In this document: piece after piece, positions 1 to 9,027 of the stretch
Position numbering within the stretch: position 1 is the stretch's first letter
Layout of the letters: each line of letters starts with the position of its first letter
Assembly (NCBI RefSeq): GCF_002387895.1
Contig: NZ_DGLI01000028.1
Span: forward strand, 62,001 to 126,000
Length of the DNA stretch: 64,000 bases
Source: Clostridium sp. UBA4548
GTDB taxonomy: Bacteria; Bacillota; Clostridia; Clostridiales; Clostridiaceae
Reading direction: 5' to 3'
Made by a program: the position numbers and the translations under genes
Notes under the pieces: generated by a model
Database searches by the model: none
What the model saw: only the letters and a program-made list of their open reading frames with translations
Told to the model about the DNA's origin: nothing

Positions 1-458
1 CTACACTGTAGAAAACAATATTCATTCATAGTTTTACTATAAATAAATTCTATTAACCTAGCATAATAAAAAATAAAGTAGCATAATGGATAGTTACTTT
101 TCAGAATACCTTCATCTCAATATGATATTTTAATACACTCATGTATAATTTGGCAAATAATTATTGCCTTTTAAGATAATTGTCTTAATTTTAGGCAATT
201 ATTATTACACTTTTATCCATTTTTTAAACTGTATATTGTATTAAAACATGATTAATAAATATCCCTTATTAATATACCCCTTTTTACACATAATTTTCAA
301 CCTTAAATGCGAAATTATTTCAACCCTTGGAATATTATTAATTAATATGTACAAATTTGACAATATTATATATTATAAACTAATAGAGTATAAGTATTAT
401 TTTTTTCCGCTTTACTATTTTTCACTTATATATCTTTTTTCATATTGGAGTGAGTAAA
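1..458. other. Intergenic region upstream of tmcAL
   Basis: I see no supportable gene in this stretch. A 69-codon reading frame at 248-457 has no ribosome-binding site and consists of A+T-rich codons giving mostly I, Y, L and F, so I regard it as chance. Two small inverted repeats are present (152-168 and 173-186). The tmcAL promoter should lie in the second half, but no clear -35/-10 pair stands out. Confidence 0.6.
152..168 (+). terminator. Weak terminator-like hairpin
   Basis: GGCAA at 152-156 pairs with TTGCC at 164-168 and is followed by TTTT on the plus strand. The stem is only five base pairs and the gene it might serve lies outside the window, so this is a weak call. Confidence 0.25.
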
Positions 459-1697
459 ATGAAAATTTCAGGAATTGTTGTAGAATATAATCCCCTACAT
501 AATGGCCATGTATATCATATAAATAAAACAAAAGAATTAACTAATTGTGATGTACTAATTGCAGTAATGAGTGGAAGTTTTAATCAAAGAGGTATCCCCT
601 CTGTAATAGATAAATGGAATAAAACTTTAACCGCCCTTCATAATGGCGTAGATTTAGTTATTGAGCTTCCAGCACTATATAGTTTATCTTCAGCAGAGTT
701 CTTTTCCTTTGGGGCAGTTAGCTTACTTAACAGTCTAGGAGTCGTAGATTCAATTTGCTTTGGCAGTGAACACGGAGATGTAACCTTGCTAAGTCATATA
801 GCGGAAATTTTAAATACAGAACCAGAGGCATTTAAAGCTGTTTTAAAGGCTAAGTTAAAAGAAGGGTTAGTTTATCCTAAAGCCAGAACTCATGGTATAT
901 CTGCCTATTTAAATAATAATTCAATGGCAAATAACATGAACCTTAATGATTATAGTAAACTAGAAAATATTTTAAATTCATCAAATAATATTTTAGGTAT
1001 AGAATACATAAAAAGCTTAAAGAAATTAAACAGTAACATAGAAGCATATACCCTTAAAAGGGAAGGTGCAGCCTATAACAGCGATGAACTAAATTCTCTT
1101 TTCTCTAGTGCTACCTCTATAAGAAAATTTTTAAAATCCGGAGATTCCATTGAAAATCTTAGTTCTCACCTTCCTGTGCAGGTTTATGAATTATTTAAAA
1201 CCTTAAGCCTTTCCAAGTATCCATTTTCCTTTTATGACTCTATGTTTCCATACATAAAACATCGAGTCCTTACTAATAATGGAAATTTACTGAGAATTCC
1301 TGATGTTTCTGAAGGTTTAGATTTTAAAATTACTAAAGGGGTTTTAGAAGGGAACTCCTACGAGGCTGCCATTGATTTAATTAAAAGCAAGCGATACACC
1401 TATACTAGAATTAGTAGGGCCCTATGCCAGTATTTTGTTGGCTTTGATAATTATAATACAGAGGTCTTAAGAACCTTACCATGTCCTTATGCAAGGGTTT
1501 TAGGCTTTAATGACAAGGGGAAGTCCATCTTAAAATCTATAAAGAATAATAGTAGTATTCCTCTCTATACAAAGCTCCCAAAAGACATTAACGATACCAT
1601 GAAGTTAGATATTCAATCTACAAAAGCATATAGTTTAATCAACAATAAAGTAAACTATAATGATGATTACTTAATAAGTCCTTTAATTCTAAAATAA
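459..1697 (+). CDS. tmcAL: tRNA(Met) cytidine acetate ligase
   Basis: This 412-residue protein belongs to the TmcAL (YlbM) family. Family members use acetate and ATP to form N4-acetylcytidine at the wobble base of elongator tRNA-Met. The N-terminus carries the nucleotidyltransferase signature VVEYNPLHNGH, with the HxGH-like catalytic motif, followed by a GSFNQRG segment; length is typical of the family. I chose the ATG at 459 over the GTG at 450 because the GGAG at 447-450 is then correctly spaced and family proteins begin MKISGIVVEYNP. Its neighbour ylbJ is on the same strand 335 bases downstream, as in Bacillus where ylbJ and ylbM are close. A hairpin follows the stop codon, so the gene is probably transcribed alone. 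Confidence 0.92.
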   Translation: MKISGIVVEYNPLHNGHVYHINKTKELTNCDVLIAVMSGSFNQRGIPSVIDKWNKTLTALHNGVDLVIELPALYSLSSAEFFSFGAVSLLNSLGVVDSICFGSEHGDVTLLSHIAEILNTEPEAFKAVLKAKLKEGLVYPKARTHGISAYLNNNSMANNMNLNDYSKLENILNSSNNILGIEYIKSLKKLNSNIEAYTLKREGAAYNSDELNSLFSSATSIRKFLKSGDSIENLSSHLPVQVYELFKTLSLSKYPFSFYDSMFPYIKHRVLTNNGNLLRIPDVSEGLDFKITKGVLEGNSYEAAIDLIKSKRYTYTRISRALCQYFVGFDNYNTEVLRTLPCPYARVLGFNDKGKSILKSIKNNSSIPLYTKLPKDINDTMKLDIQSTKAYSLINNKVNYNDDYLISPLILK

Positions 1698-1704
1698 AAA
1701 ATCT

Positions 1705-1745
1705 AAGCCATTAACTTAAGTGAAATATAATTAGGTTAATGGCTT
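1705..1745 (+). terminator. Terminator after tmcAL
   Basis: An 11-bp stem, AAGCCATTAAC at 1705-1715 with GTTAATGGCTT at 1735-1745, starts eight bases after the tmcAL stop codon. The T-rich tract after it is short, so termination efficiency is uncertain. Confidence 0.6.
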
Positions 1746-2032
1746 TTCCTATTAATTTATTTCTATTATAAAGACCTTTGAACAGTGAACAAAATTATTT
1801 TCATCAACAAAAAGTCTAGCTCCCTGTTCACCTTTCTATACCAAAGTTAAAAGCTTCTTCCCTAAAAAACACTACTAAATTTGGATTTTGAAACTTATAC
1901 TTATCATAACTATCTTGAAGCAACAATATATTTAAATATAATCTATGCTTAGCAACTGTCACTAAAAAAAGACGGCAGACTTAAAGTTTCAAAAACGTTA
2001 TTAAATTATCACTGTAAGAAAGAAGGCATGCC
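1746..2032. other. Intergenic region between tmcAL and ylbJ
   Basis: No gene is seen. A 7-bp inverted repeat, GTGAACA at 1785-1791 and TGTTCAC at 1825-1831, spans 33 bases of loop and could be an operator or chance. The ylbJ promoter should be here; I could not find a convincing SigE-type -35/-10 pair. Confidence 0.5.
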
Positions 2033-3208
2033 ATGAAGGTAATATTAATCCTAACTTTAATAGTCATATTTTCTCTTATATATTTGCTTTTAAAAAATCA
2101 TGATAAAAATGCTTTGCTCACCTTTATTTGTTCCATAATTGTAGTTTATATAGTGTTAAACCCCAAGCAATGTATTGGATTTACTATAGATGGAGCCAAG
2201 CTATTTTTTAATGCAGTGTTTCCTTCACTGTTCCCTTTTTTAGTTATAGTAAACTTAATCATCTCCTTTGGTGGCATTGAGATTTATTCTAGACTCTTAG
2301 GAACACTTCTATGTCGCCCTCTTGGACTTCCAAAAGAATGTAGCTTAGTATTATTGGTAAGTGTATTTTGTGGTTACCCTTTAGGCGCAAGATATGCAGC
2401 CGAATTATATGAACAGAATCTAATAGATCATAAAACCTTAGAGAGACTTCTAAATATTGCGACCAACGGAAGTCCCTTGTTCATTATTGGCTCTGTAGGC
2501 ACCGCTATGCTGGGTCATCCATCCTTAGGCTATATTCTAATAATCTCAAATATACTTTCTTGTATTGTCATGGGTTTATTGCTACCTGGAAGATATAAAT
2601 GGAAAAACTACAAAACCACTACTAAGCAAGCATCAACCCAAAGCATAAATTTAGGCGTTGCCCTTAAGAATGCCTTAGAAGATGCAGTAAAAACCTGCAT
2701 ATCCATAGGCAGTTTCGTCATAATCTTTTCAGTAATTATAAACATAATAAAGAGCAATGCTTCTTTCAACATTGCTCTAACCTATGTATCAAAATATACA
2801 AATTTACCTATTGAGATATTCCAAAGTTTTACTCTTGGAATATTGGAAGTAACCAATGGTTGTAATTTAATTGCTAGTTCAGCTATTTCTTATGATTTAA
2901 AGCTTACTATTAGCAGTTTTCTAATTGCTTTTAGCGGTCTTTCAATCACTTCCCAGGTATACTCTCTAGTATACAAACACAAAATTTCTATAAATAAATA
3001 TATACTTTTAAAAATAATTCAGGGAATTGTAGCCTCCCTAATAACTTTATTTATATGTAATATGGGGTTTGTTCATATAGCTCAAGATGTATTTTTAGAT
3101 AGTTATCCAAAAGGATCTTCCTTTTCTCCATTCTTACTAGGAATTATTATCTTAATAACTATGCCAATAATAGTTGATAAACTAAAATCCTTAATTAGAG
3201 TTTCCTAA
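2033..3208 (+). CDS. ylbJ: Sporulation integral membrane protein YlbJ
   Basis: This 391-residue, very hydrophobic protein has roughly eight to ten membrane segments and matches the YlbJ family, which is related to nucleoside-transporter-type gate domains (Gly-rich segments such as SVFCGYPLGARYAAELY and TNGSPLFIIGSVG). In Bacillus YlbJ is made in the mother cell under SigE and is needed for spore cortex formation; its transported substrate is unknown. The ATG at 2033 follows an AAGAAGGC ribosome-binding site. The last 18 bases overlap the end of the convergent coiled-coil gene, so there is no room for a separate terminator for either gene. Confidence 0.9.
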   Translation: MKVILILTLIVIFSLIYLLLKNHDKNALLTFICSIIVVYIVLNPKQCIGFTIDGAKLFFNAVFPSLFPFLVIVNLIISFGGIEIYSRLLGTLLCRPLGLPKECSLVLLVSVFCGYPLGARYAAELYEQNLIDHKTLERLLNIATNGSPLFIIGSVGTAMLGHPSLGYILIISNILSCIVMGLLLPGRYKWKNYKTTTKQASTQSINLGVALKNALEDAVKTCISIGSFVIIFSVIINIIKSNASFNIALTYVSKYTNLPIEIFQSFTLGILEVTNGCNLIASSAISYDLKLTISSFLIAFSGLSITSQVYSLVYKHKISINKYILLKIIQGIVASLITLFICNMGFVHIAQDVFLDSYPKGSSFSPFLLGIIILITMPIIVDKLKSLIRVS

Positions 3209-3745
3209 GTCTTTAATATTTTCTCTTACTGTAGAAGTGGTGCTAGCTATTTGCTTATGAATATTTATAAGCATAGTTTCCATTTCTTTTTTTATGTTTA
3301 TTAAAGATTGTTCTCCTACTAAATCTATTTCCTTCTGTAAATTGCTTAAAGTGCCATCCGCATAGTTCATCACACCATACTTTATTTCCTTAGCATGCAT
3401 AGTAGCCTCAGTTTTAATTTCTTTTGCTTCCTTCTTAGCTAGCTCAACAATTTCATTGGCTGATGCTTTAGCTGCAGTTAATATATCTGAGTTCTCGTAC
3501 TCATCCTGAGCTCTTCTTCTAGCTCTTTCTATAATTTCTTCAGCTTCTCTCTTAGCCTCATTTAATATTCTTTCTCTTTTATCCACAATGTTTTTAGCTT
3601 CTGTAAACTCATCTGGTAAATAACTTCTAATCTCTGTTATAGTTTGTAATACCTCTTTTTTATTTATAGAGACCTTCCCCACTAAATTCTTTGATGCCAT
3701 TTGAATATTTTGTTCAAGAAAATCTAATAACTCTAATACCTCCAT
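3191..3745 (-). CDS. Conserved coiled-coil protein next to coaD
   Basis: This 184-residue protein has no recognised enzymatic domain. Residues from about 40 to 130 form a long, strongly charged helix rich in E, K, A and R (ERARRRAQDEYE-like repeats), resembling the stalk of ATP synthase subunit b or DivIVA-like proteins, which is why relatives are often labelled ATPase. No membrane segment is visible. I start at the ATG at 3745, preceded by GGGGGAG, rather than the in-frame TTG at 3763, which lies inside that ribosome-binding site. It follows coaD by one base, so it is cotranscribed with coaD and rsmD. Function unknown; a scaffold or cytoskeletal role is only a guess. Confidence 0.8.
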   Translation of the reverse strand: MEVLELLDFLEQNIQMASKNLVGKVSINKKEVLQTITEIRSYLPDEFTEAKNIVDKRERILNEAKREAEEIIERARRRAQDEYENSDILTAAKASANEIVELAKKEAKEIKTEATMHAKEIKYGVMNYADGTLSNLQKEIDLVGEQSLINIKKEMETMLINIHKQIASTTSTVRENIKDLGNSN

Positions 3746-3746
3746 G

Positions 3747-4241
3747 TTATAACTCCCCCTCAAATTGTTTTGCTCTTTGTCTTATTTCACTTTCTAATTC
3801 CTTAGGCACTAGCCCCTCTAAGCATCCTCTAAACAAAGCTACTTGCTTAATAGCTGTAGAACTCAAATAAGAATACTTGGAGTTAGTCATCATAAACACT
3901 GTTTCTTTTTTGTGATCAAGTTTCTTATTCATAAGGGCCATTTGAAATTCATAATCAAAGTCTGACATAGATCTTAATCCTTTAACAATAACACCGATGT
4001 CTTCCTTGTTCATAAAATCCACAAGTAATCCACTAAAACTTTGCACTTTAACATTTTTTAGCTCTGACACTACCCTCTGAATATGTTCTACTCTTTCATC
4101 AATATCAAACCACCCCTTTTTATTAGGGTTAATTAATACAGCTACAACAACCTCATCAAATACATTTGATGATCTTTTTATAATATCTAAGTGTCCATTT
4201 GTTACTGGGTCAAAACTTCCTGGATAAACCGCCCTTGTCAT
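3747..4241 (-). CDS. coaD: Phosphopantetheine adenylyltransferase
   Basis: CoaD transfers AMP from ATP to 4'-phosphopantetheine, the penultimate step of coenzyme A synthesis. The 164-residue length fits the family. The N-terminal AVYPGSFDPVTNGHLD contains the T/HxGH nucleotidyltransferase motif, and the C-terminal half has the SSTAIK substrate-binding segment. I use the ATG at 4241, preceded by AAGGAG; a start at 4286 would lie inside rsmD. The start codon is one base from the rsmD stop, so translation is probably coupled. Another CoA gene, coaBC, lies elsewhere in the window at 22.1 kb. Confidence 0.96.
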   Translation of the reverse strand: MTRAVYPGSFDPVTNGHLDIIKRSSNVFDEVVVAVLINPNKKGWFDIDERVEHIQRVVSELKNVKVQSFSGLLVDFMNKEDIGVIVKGLRSMSDFDYEFQMALMNKKLDHKKETVFMMTNSKYSYLSSTAIKQVALFRGCLEGLVPKELESEIRQRAKQFEGEL

Positions 4242-4242
4242 T

Positions 4243-4800
4243 TTATATCTCCTTATACTCGTAGAAACACACTGTTGTATTTCCATATTTTCTTTTGTCT
4301 ATTAAAACAATATTTCCATCACCTTCGTATATTTCTTCTCCTGAATCAATCTTAGTTACAATAAGCCCTTGTCTATTTAATAAGTTATATTTTGTTATAA
4401 GTTCAATAGATGGTGGTATCATTTCCTTTGCATAAGGAGGATCTATAAAAATTAAATCGAATACCTTTCCAGCTTTTCCAAACTCCTCAAGATATCTATA
4501 ACAATCTCCTTTATAGCATTTACATCTATCTTCAAATTTTAAATTAACTATGTTTTGTTTTAAGAATCCAAAGGTAGTGTCTCCTTTATCAATTAAGTGG
4601 CATTCCTTAGCTCCCCTACTTGCTGCCTCTAAACCTAAACTTCCTGTACCTGCAAATTGATCAAGGACCACTGCATCCATAATTCTGTTTTGAATTATAC
4701 TGAAGATAGATTCTTTAATTCTATCTAAAGTAGGTCTTGTTCCCATGCCTTCTGGTGATAATATTTTCCTTCCCTTTGCTATTCCCGCTATTATTCTCAT
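4243..4800 (-). CDS. rsmD: 16S rRNA (guanine-966-N2)-methyltransferase
   Basis: RsmD methylates G966 of 16S rRNA in the small subunit using S-adenosylmethionine. The 185-residue protein shows the Rossmann SAM-binding loop (VLDQFAGTGSLGLEA, near residue 45) and the FIDPPY catalytic motif near residue 119, both diagnostic. The N-terminus MRIIAGIAKGRKI is also typical. The ATG at 4800 has a GGAGG seven bases upstream. The rsmD-coaD pairing is very common in bacteria. Confidence 0.96.
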   Translation of the reverse strand: MRIIAGIAKGRKILSPEGMGTRPTLDRIKESIFSIIQNRIMDAVVLDQFAGTGSLGLEAASRGAKECHLIDKGDTTFGFLKQNIVNLKFEDRCKCYKGDCYRYLEEFGKAGKVFDLIFIDPPYAKEMIPPSIELITKYNLLNRQGLIVTKIDSGEEIYEGDGNIVLIDKRKYGNTTVCFYEYKEI

Positions 4801-4821
4801 TTGGTTTCCTCCTATGCTCTC

Positions 4822-6855
4822 CTAATTAAAACAAATATATTTTGAGCTTCTCTCTATGCTGTTTATTATTTCTTTAACAACTTTTTGCTCTTCCTCTTCT
4901 TTATTTGCTAATAAAGCTTTAGCTTCAAGATTAGCTACTTTAAATAATTGAAAATCTGTAGACAGGTCTGCTAATAACAACCCACTTTCACCAGATTGCC
5001 TCATTCCAAAGACCTCACCACTGCCTCTTATCCTTAAATCCTCTTCAGCAATGTAAAATCCATCATTACTACTTTTCATTATTTCCATTCTACGTCTTGT
5101 AGTTTCACTTTTAATTTCAGCAACTAGTATACAGTAGGACTTATAGCTTCCTCTTCCAACTCTTCCCCTTAATTGATGAAGCTGAGATAACCCAAACCTT
5201 TCTGCATTCTCAATAATCATTACAGTGGCATTTGGTACATTTACACCTACCTCGATTACTGTGGTTGAAATTAATACTTTAATTTCTCCACTCTTAAATC
5301 GATCCATAATTTCATTCTTATCTTTATTTGACATTTTACCATGAAGAATGCTTATATTTATATTTTTAAAATACTTCTCTTTTAATTCATCATATAAATT
5401 TGTTACTGAAGTTAGTTTTATTTCTTCATTTTCTTCTACTAGAGGACAAACAACATAAACTTGTCTTCCTTCCTCAATTTCCTTAAGGGCAAAATTATAA
5501 ACTCTATTACTTTCATTTTTATTTACATAATAAGTATCTATAGGCTTTCTTCCAGGTGGTAGTGTATCCACTATAGACACATCTAAATCACCATAGAGAT
5601 ATAAATATAAAGTTCTTGGTATTGGTGTAGCACTCATAACTAGAACATCTATATTTTCGCCCTTGTTGCTAAGCTTACTTCTTTGACCTACTCCAAATCT
5701 ATGCTGCTCATCAGTAACTATCATTCCTAAATTTTCAAATACTACATTTTCTTCTATTAAAGCATGAGTACCAATTAGCAAATCAATCTTACCCTGTGCT
5801 ATTTCTTCTTTAATTATCTCCTTATTCTTACCAGTAGTACTTCCAGTAAGTAATTTTACTTTTATTCCAAAATCCTTATAAATTCTTTCCGCTTCTGCAT
5901 AATGTTGTTTGGCAAGAATCTCTGTAGGTGCCATCATAGCTACTTGGTATCCATTCTTTATTACGTTAAACATGGTTATTAGCGCTATTATAGTTTTTCC
6001 ACTACCCACATCCCCTTGCACTAATCGGTTCATAGGCACTGGCTTCTTTTGATCTAAAAGCACTTCTCTTACTACTCTTGCTTGAGCCTGCGTTAGCTGA
6101 AATGGAAGTTTTTCTTTTAATTCCTTCAATTCATCTGAAATCTTGAAACCTATACCTTTTACACTACTGTTAATTTCTTTTAAAAGAAGAATCTTCAAAG
6201 AGTAAGTAAATAGTTCCTGAAATTTCAACCTTCTCTTGGCTTCATTTAAAATTTTGCTATCCATTGGACTATGTATGCTTTTTATAGCTTCATCTAAAGA
6301 TATGAATTTATATTTGTCAAGGATACTACAAGGCAAATTTTCAATAATATTGATTTGTACTAATGCCTCAGTGATAATCTTATTTAAAAAATTATTGCTC
6401 AAATCATCCCTTAAAGAATATTTAGCCAGTATTTTATTATCATCCAAAGTAATATTTCGCATAATTTTAGGATTACTTAAATGAATTTCCTTATTATGTT
6501 TTTCAATTTTTCCACTTAAAATATATTTGCCATTTACTCTAAAGCTATTTTTTGCGTAGGGTTGATTAAACCAAATCCCCTTGAATTTAGTGTTTCCACT
6601 TTTAAATAATACAGTAGATAAAACTTTTCCAGTTTTAGTTCTAATATCTTTAAGTATTCCTTCCACTGTTGCTTCTGTTATAACTTTATCTTTGTCATTG
6701 AATTCCTCTACATTGTTAGCTATAGATATAAACTCATAATCTCTTGGAAAATACAGCAACAAGTCTAATATTGTGTATATTCCACATTTGTTAAGTTTTT
6801 CAGCCATTTTAGGACCTACTCCTTTTAAATAGCTTACATCATCATAAATATTCAC
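4822..6855 (-). CDS. recG: ATP-dependent DNA helicase RecG
   Basis: RecG remodels stalled replication forks and branched recombination intermediates. This 677-residue protein has the expected parts: an N-terminal wedge/OB domain (about 1-230), a helicase domain with Walker A GDVGSGKT at 281-288 and a DEQH box at 382-385, and a C-terminal helicase domain ending in the RecG-specific region. The start is GTG at 6855, with GGAG seven bases upstream; MNIYDDVSYLKGVGPK is typical. It stands 21 bases upstream of rsmD, so recG, rsmD, coaD and the coiled-coil gene form one likely operon. Confidence 0.97.
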   Translation of the reverse strand: MNIYDDVSYLKGVGPKMAEKLNKCGIYTILDLLLYFPRDYEFISIANNVEEFNDKDKVITEATVEGILKDIRTKTGKVLSTVLFKSGNTKFKGIWFNQPYAKNSFRVNGKYILSGKIEKHNKEIHLSNPKIMRNITLDDNKILAKYSLRDDLSNNFLNKIITEALVQINIIENLPCSILDKYKFISLDEAIKSIHSPMDSKILNEAKRRLKFQELFTYSLKILLLKEINSSVKGIGFKISDELKELKEKLPFQLTQAQARVVREVLLDQKKPVPMNRLVQGDVGSGKTIIALITMFNVIKNGYQVAMMAPTEILAKQHYAEAERIYKDFGIKVKLLTGSTTGKNKEIIKEEIAQGKIDLLIGTHALIEENVVFENLGMIVTDEQHRFGVGQRSKLSNKGENIDVLVMSATPIPRTLYLYLYGDLDVSIVDTLPPGRKPIDTYYVNKNESNRVYNFALKEIEEGRQVYVVCPLVEENEEIKLTSVTNLYDELKEKYFKNINISILHGKMSNKDKNEIMDRFKSGEIKVLISTTVIEVGVNVPNATVMIIENAERFGLSQLHQLRGRVGRGSYKSYCILVAEIKSETTRRRMEIMKSSNDGFYIAEEDLRIRGSGEVFGMRQSGESGLLLADLSTDFQLFKVANLEAKALLANKEEEEQKVVKEIINSIERSSKYICFN

Positions 6856-6986
6856 AATATCACTCCAAATTAAACAATGAACAAACTCATTTTATTTAAC
6901 AACTTTGGAAGCAGATTTTCACTGCCACCAAATCAATTTATATTAATTAATAATATACGTTGACATTGATTCCATAAATATAGAAA

Positions 6987-7004
6987 AAAAGCCCGAAGGC
7001 TTTT
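6987..7004 (-). terminator. Terminator of the yloU-fakA unit
   Basis: On the minus strand AAAAGCC pairs with GGCTTTT around a TTCG tetraloop and is followed by a T run. The stem includes the last bases of the fakA stop codon at 7003-7005. Confidence 0.85.
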
Positions 7005-8664
7005 ATTCTACAGATGTAATAAAATAATATAGAGGTTGCTTTCCTTCAAAATATTGCACATCCATATGAGGATATTTTTCTTCTAAATCAGCAACTAATT
7101 CTTCCACTTTTTCCTCTTCACAATCTTCACCATAGAATATTGTAATAAGTTCGCTCTCTTCAGTTACCATGTTTTCTATAAGTTTTTTACACACTTCATA
7201 GATATCTGTGCCTATTTCATTAATTTTACCTTCTAAAATACCTAAAATATTGCCTTCTTTAATAGCTCTTCCATTGTCTTCAGTATCTTTAACTGCATAA
7301 GTTACTTCTCCTGAAACTACATTAGATAAACTTTCAGTCATTAAATTTTCATTTTCTTCAGTGTCTGTTTCTCCATTAAACATGGTTATAGCTGTAACTC
7401 CTTGAGGAATTGTTTTAGTTGGTATAACAACTACCTTCTTATCCTCGATTAAATCTACCGCTTGACTAGCTGTCATGATTATATTCTTATTGTTTGGTAA
7501 TACAAATACCGTATCAGCATTAATTTTATTTATGCTATCAACTATATCCTGAGTACTAGGGTTCATAGTTTGACCGCCTTCAATTACTTGATCAACCCCT
7601 AAATCCTCAAATATAGCCTTTATACCTTCACCTCTTGCTACAGTAACAAAGCCATAAGGTTTATTAGGCTCATCAAAGCCTTCACTTGCTGTTTCATCTA
7701 CTGCTTTTCCTGGTTCCATATCAGTTTCCAATAAGGATCTATGTTGTTCTCTCATATTATCAATTTTTATTTTTGATAATTCTCCCATCTTAACAGCCAT
7801 AGATAAAACTTCACCTGGATCATTAGTGTGGATATGAACTTTTACGATATCTTCTAACCCAACTAAAACTATTGAATCTCCGCGTTTTTCTAACTCTACT
7901 TTAAATTTAGGAATATTTACACCCTCACTTAAAATTATGAACTCTGTGCAGTATCCAAATTTAATATCAGCAGGATTAATGTTAGCCTCAAGTGCTTGCG
8001 GTTGGAAGCCACTTTCTTTCACATGTCCTTCTCCAAACAATTCAACTTTCAAATCCTTGTCTAAGGCTTCTAACATCCCTTGTAAAAGTATTAAAAGTCC
8101 CATTCCTCCTGCATCTACAACCTTTGCTTGTTTTAATTGTGGAAGCATTTCAGGAGTTTTATCTAGCATAATTTTACTGTGATTGCATATATCTTGGAAC
8201 AATGAAGTTATGTCCTCACTATTGCTACTCATTGCAGCTTCTCCCGCCGCTTTTATTATAGTAAGGATTGTACCCTCTGTTGGACGCATTACTGCTTTAT
8301 AAGCAAAATTAGCCCCTTCTACCATACTAGCCTTTATATCTTCAATGGTAGCTTCTGATTTTCCTTCTAACCCTTTTGCTATTCCTCTGAAAATTTGAGA
8401 AAGAATAACCCCCGAGTTACCTCTTGCTCCCATTAAAGCACCTTTAGCTAATCTTTTGGAAACTTCTCCTAAAGTTTTATTATCTAAACCCTCAAGGTCA
8501 GTTGCTGCAGCTTTAAAAGTTAATGACATATTTGTTCCAGTATCTCCATCCGGTACTGGGAAAACATTTAACGAGTTTACATACTCTTTTTGCTCTTCTA
8601 ATTTATTAGAGGCATTTCTTACCATGTTGCAAAAATCATGTCCGCTTATTTTTAAGTATTTCAA
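7003..8664 (-). CDS. fakA: Fatty acid kinase catalytic subunit (DAK2-domain)
   Basis: This 553-residue protein matches YloV/FakA, which phosphorylates exogenous fatty acids held by FakB so they can enter phospholipid synthesis. The N-terminal DAK2 domain carries the nucleotide-binding NVFPVPDGDTGTNM motif (about residues 30-43); a DegV-like linker region and a DUF1949-like C-terminal part follow. The start is TTG at 8664, eight bases after a strong AGGAGG; no ATG gives the full domain. It lies 12 bases downstream of the Asp23-family gene, the arrangement found in most Firmicutes. No fakB is seen in the window. Confidence 0.92.
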   Translation of the reverse strand: MKYLKISGHDFCNMVRNASNKLEEQKEYVNSLNVFPVPDGDTGTNMSLTFKAAATDLEGLDNKTLGEVSKRLAKGALMGARGNSGVILSQIFRGIAKGLEGKSEATIEDIKASMVEGANFAYKAVMRPTEGTILTIIKAAGEAAMSSNSEDITSLFQDICNHSKIMLDKTPEMLPQLKQAKVVDAGGMGLLILLQGMLEALDKDLKVELFGEGHVKESGFQPQALEANINPADIKFGYCTEFIILSEGVNIPKFKVELEKRGDSIVLVGLEDIVKVHIHTNDPGEVLSMAVKMGELSKIKIDNMREQHRSLLETDMEPGKAVDETASEGFDEPNKPYGFVTVARGEGIKAIFEDLGVDQVIEGGQTMNPSTQDIVDSINKINADTVFVLPNNKNIIMTASQAVDLIEDKKVVVIPTKTIPQGVTAITMFNGETDTEENENLMTESLSNVVSGEVTYAVKDTEDNGRAIKEGNILGILEGKINEIGTDIYEVCKKLIENMVTEESELITIFYGEDCEEEKVEELVADLEEKYPHMDVQYFEGKQPLYYFITSVE

Positions 8665-8676
8665 TGTTGTTACCTC

Positions 8677-9027
8677 CTAAACTCTCACACCTTGAACATT
8701 TACTGTAACTTGTGAAACTTTAATGCCTGTAAAGTTTTCAACATTGTATCTAACCTTTTGTATAATGTTATTTGCAATTACAGAGATTTTTGTTCCATAC
8801 TCTACTATTATATATAATTCAATAGTTATAACTTCGCCTTTAGAAATAATCTTAACACCTTTTCCAAGGTTTTCAGCTTTTAATAACTCCCATAATCCAT
8901 CTTTTGCATTTTTTGAAGCCATACCAACAACGCCATAGCATTCCATGGTTGATATTCCAGCTATATTAGCTAAAACTTCTTCAGAATAATGTACATTACC
9001 TATTTCAGTGGTTATGCTAGCTTTCAT
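8677..9027 (-). CDS. Asp23/Gls24-family envelope stress protein (YloU-like)
   Basis: The 116-residue product is a member of the Asp23/Gls24 family (PF03780). The family signature is visible in the EIGNVHYSEEVLANIAG opening and the VKIISKGEVITIELYIIVEYG core. Family proteins are cytoplasmic, often membrane-associated and linked to cell-wall stress; the precise role of YloU is not settled. The ATG has an aAGGAGG upstream. It is the first gene of the unit with fakA and is divergent from rpmB across a 397-base region. Confidence 0.9.
   Translation of the reverse strand: MKASITTEIGNVHYSEEVLANIAGISTMECYGVVGMASKNAKDGLWELLKAENLGKGVKIISKGEVITIELYIIVEYGTKISVIANNIIQKVRYNVENFTGIKVSQVTVNVQGVRV

Noticed and set aside
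248..457. 69-codon plus-strand reading frame before tmcAL
   Set aside because: No ribosome-binding site, composition typical of random A+T-rich DNA, and it runs into the tmcAL start region.
3743..3763. TTG start at 3763 for the coiled-coil gene
   Set aside because: It falls inside the GGGGGAG that serves the ATG at 3745.
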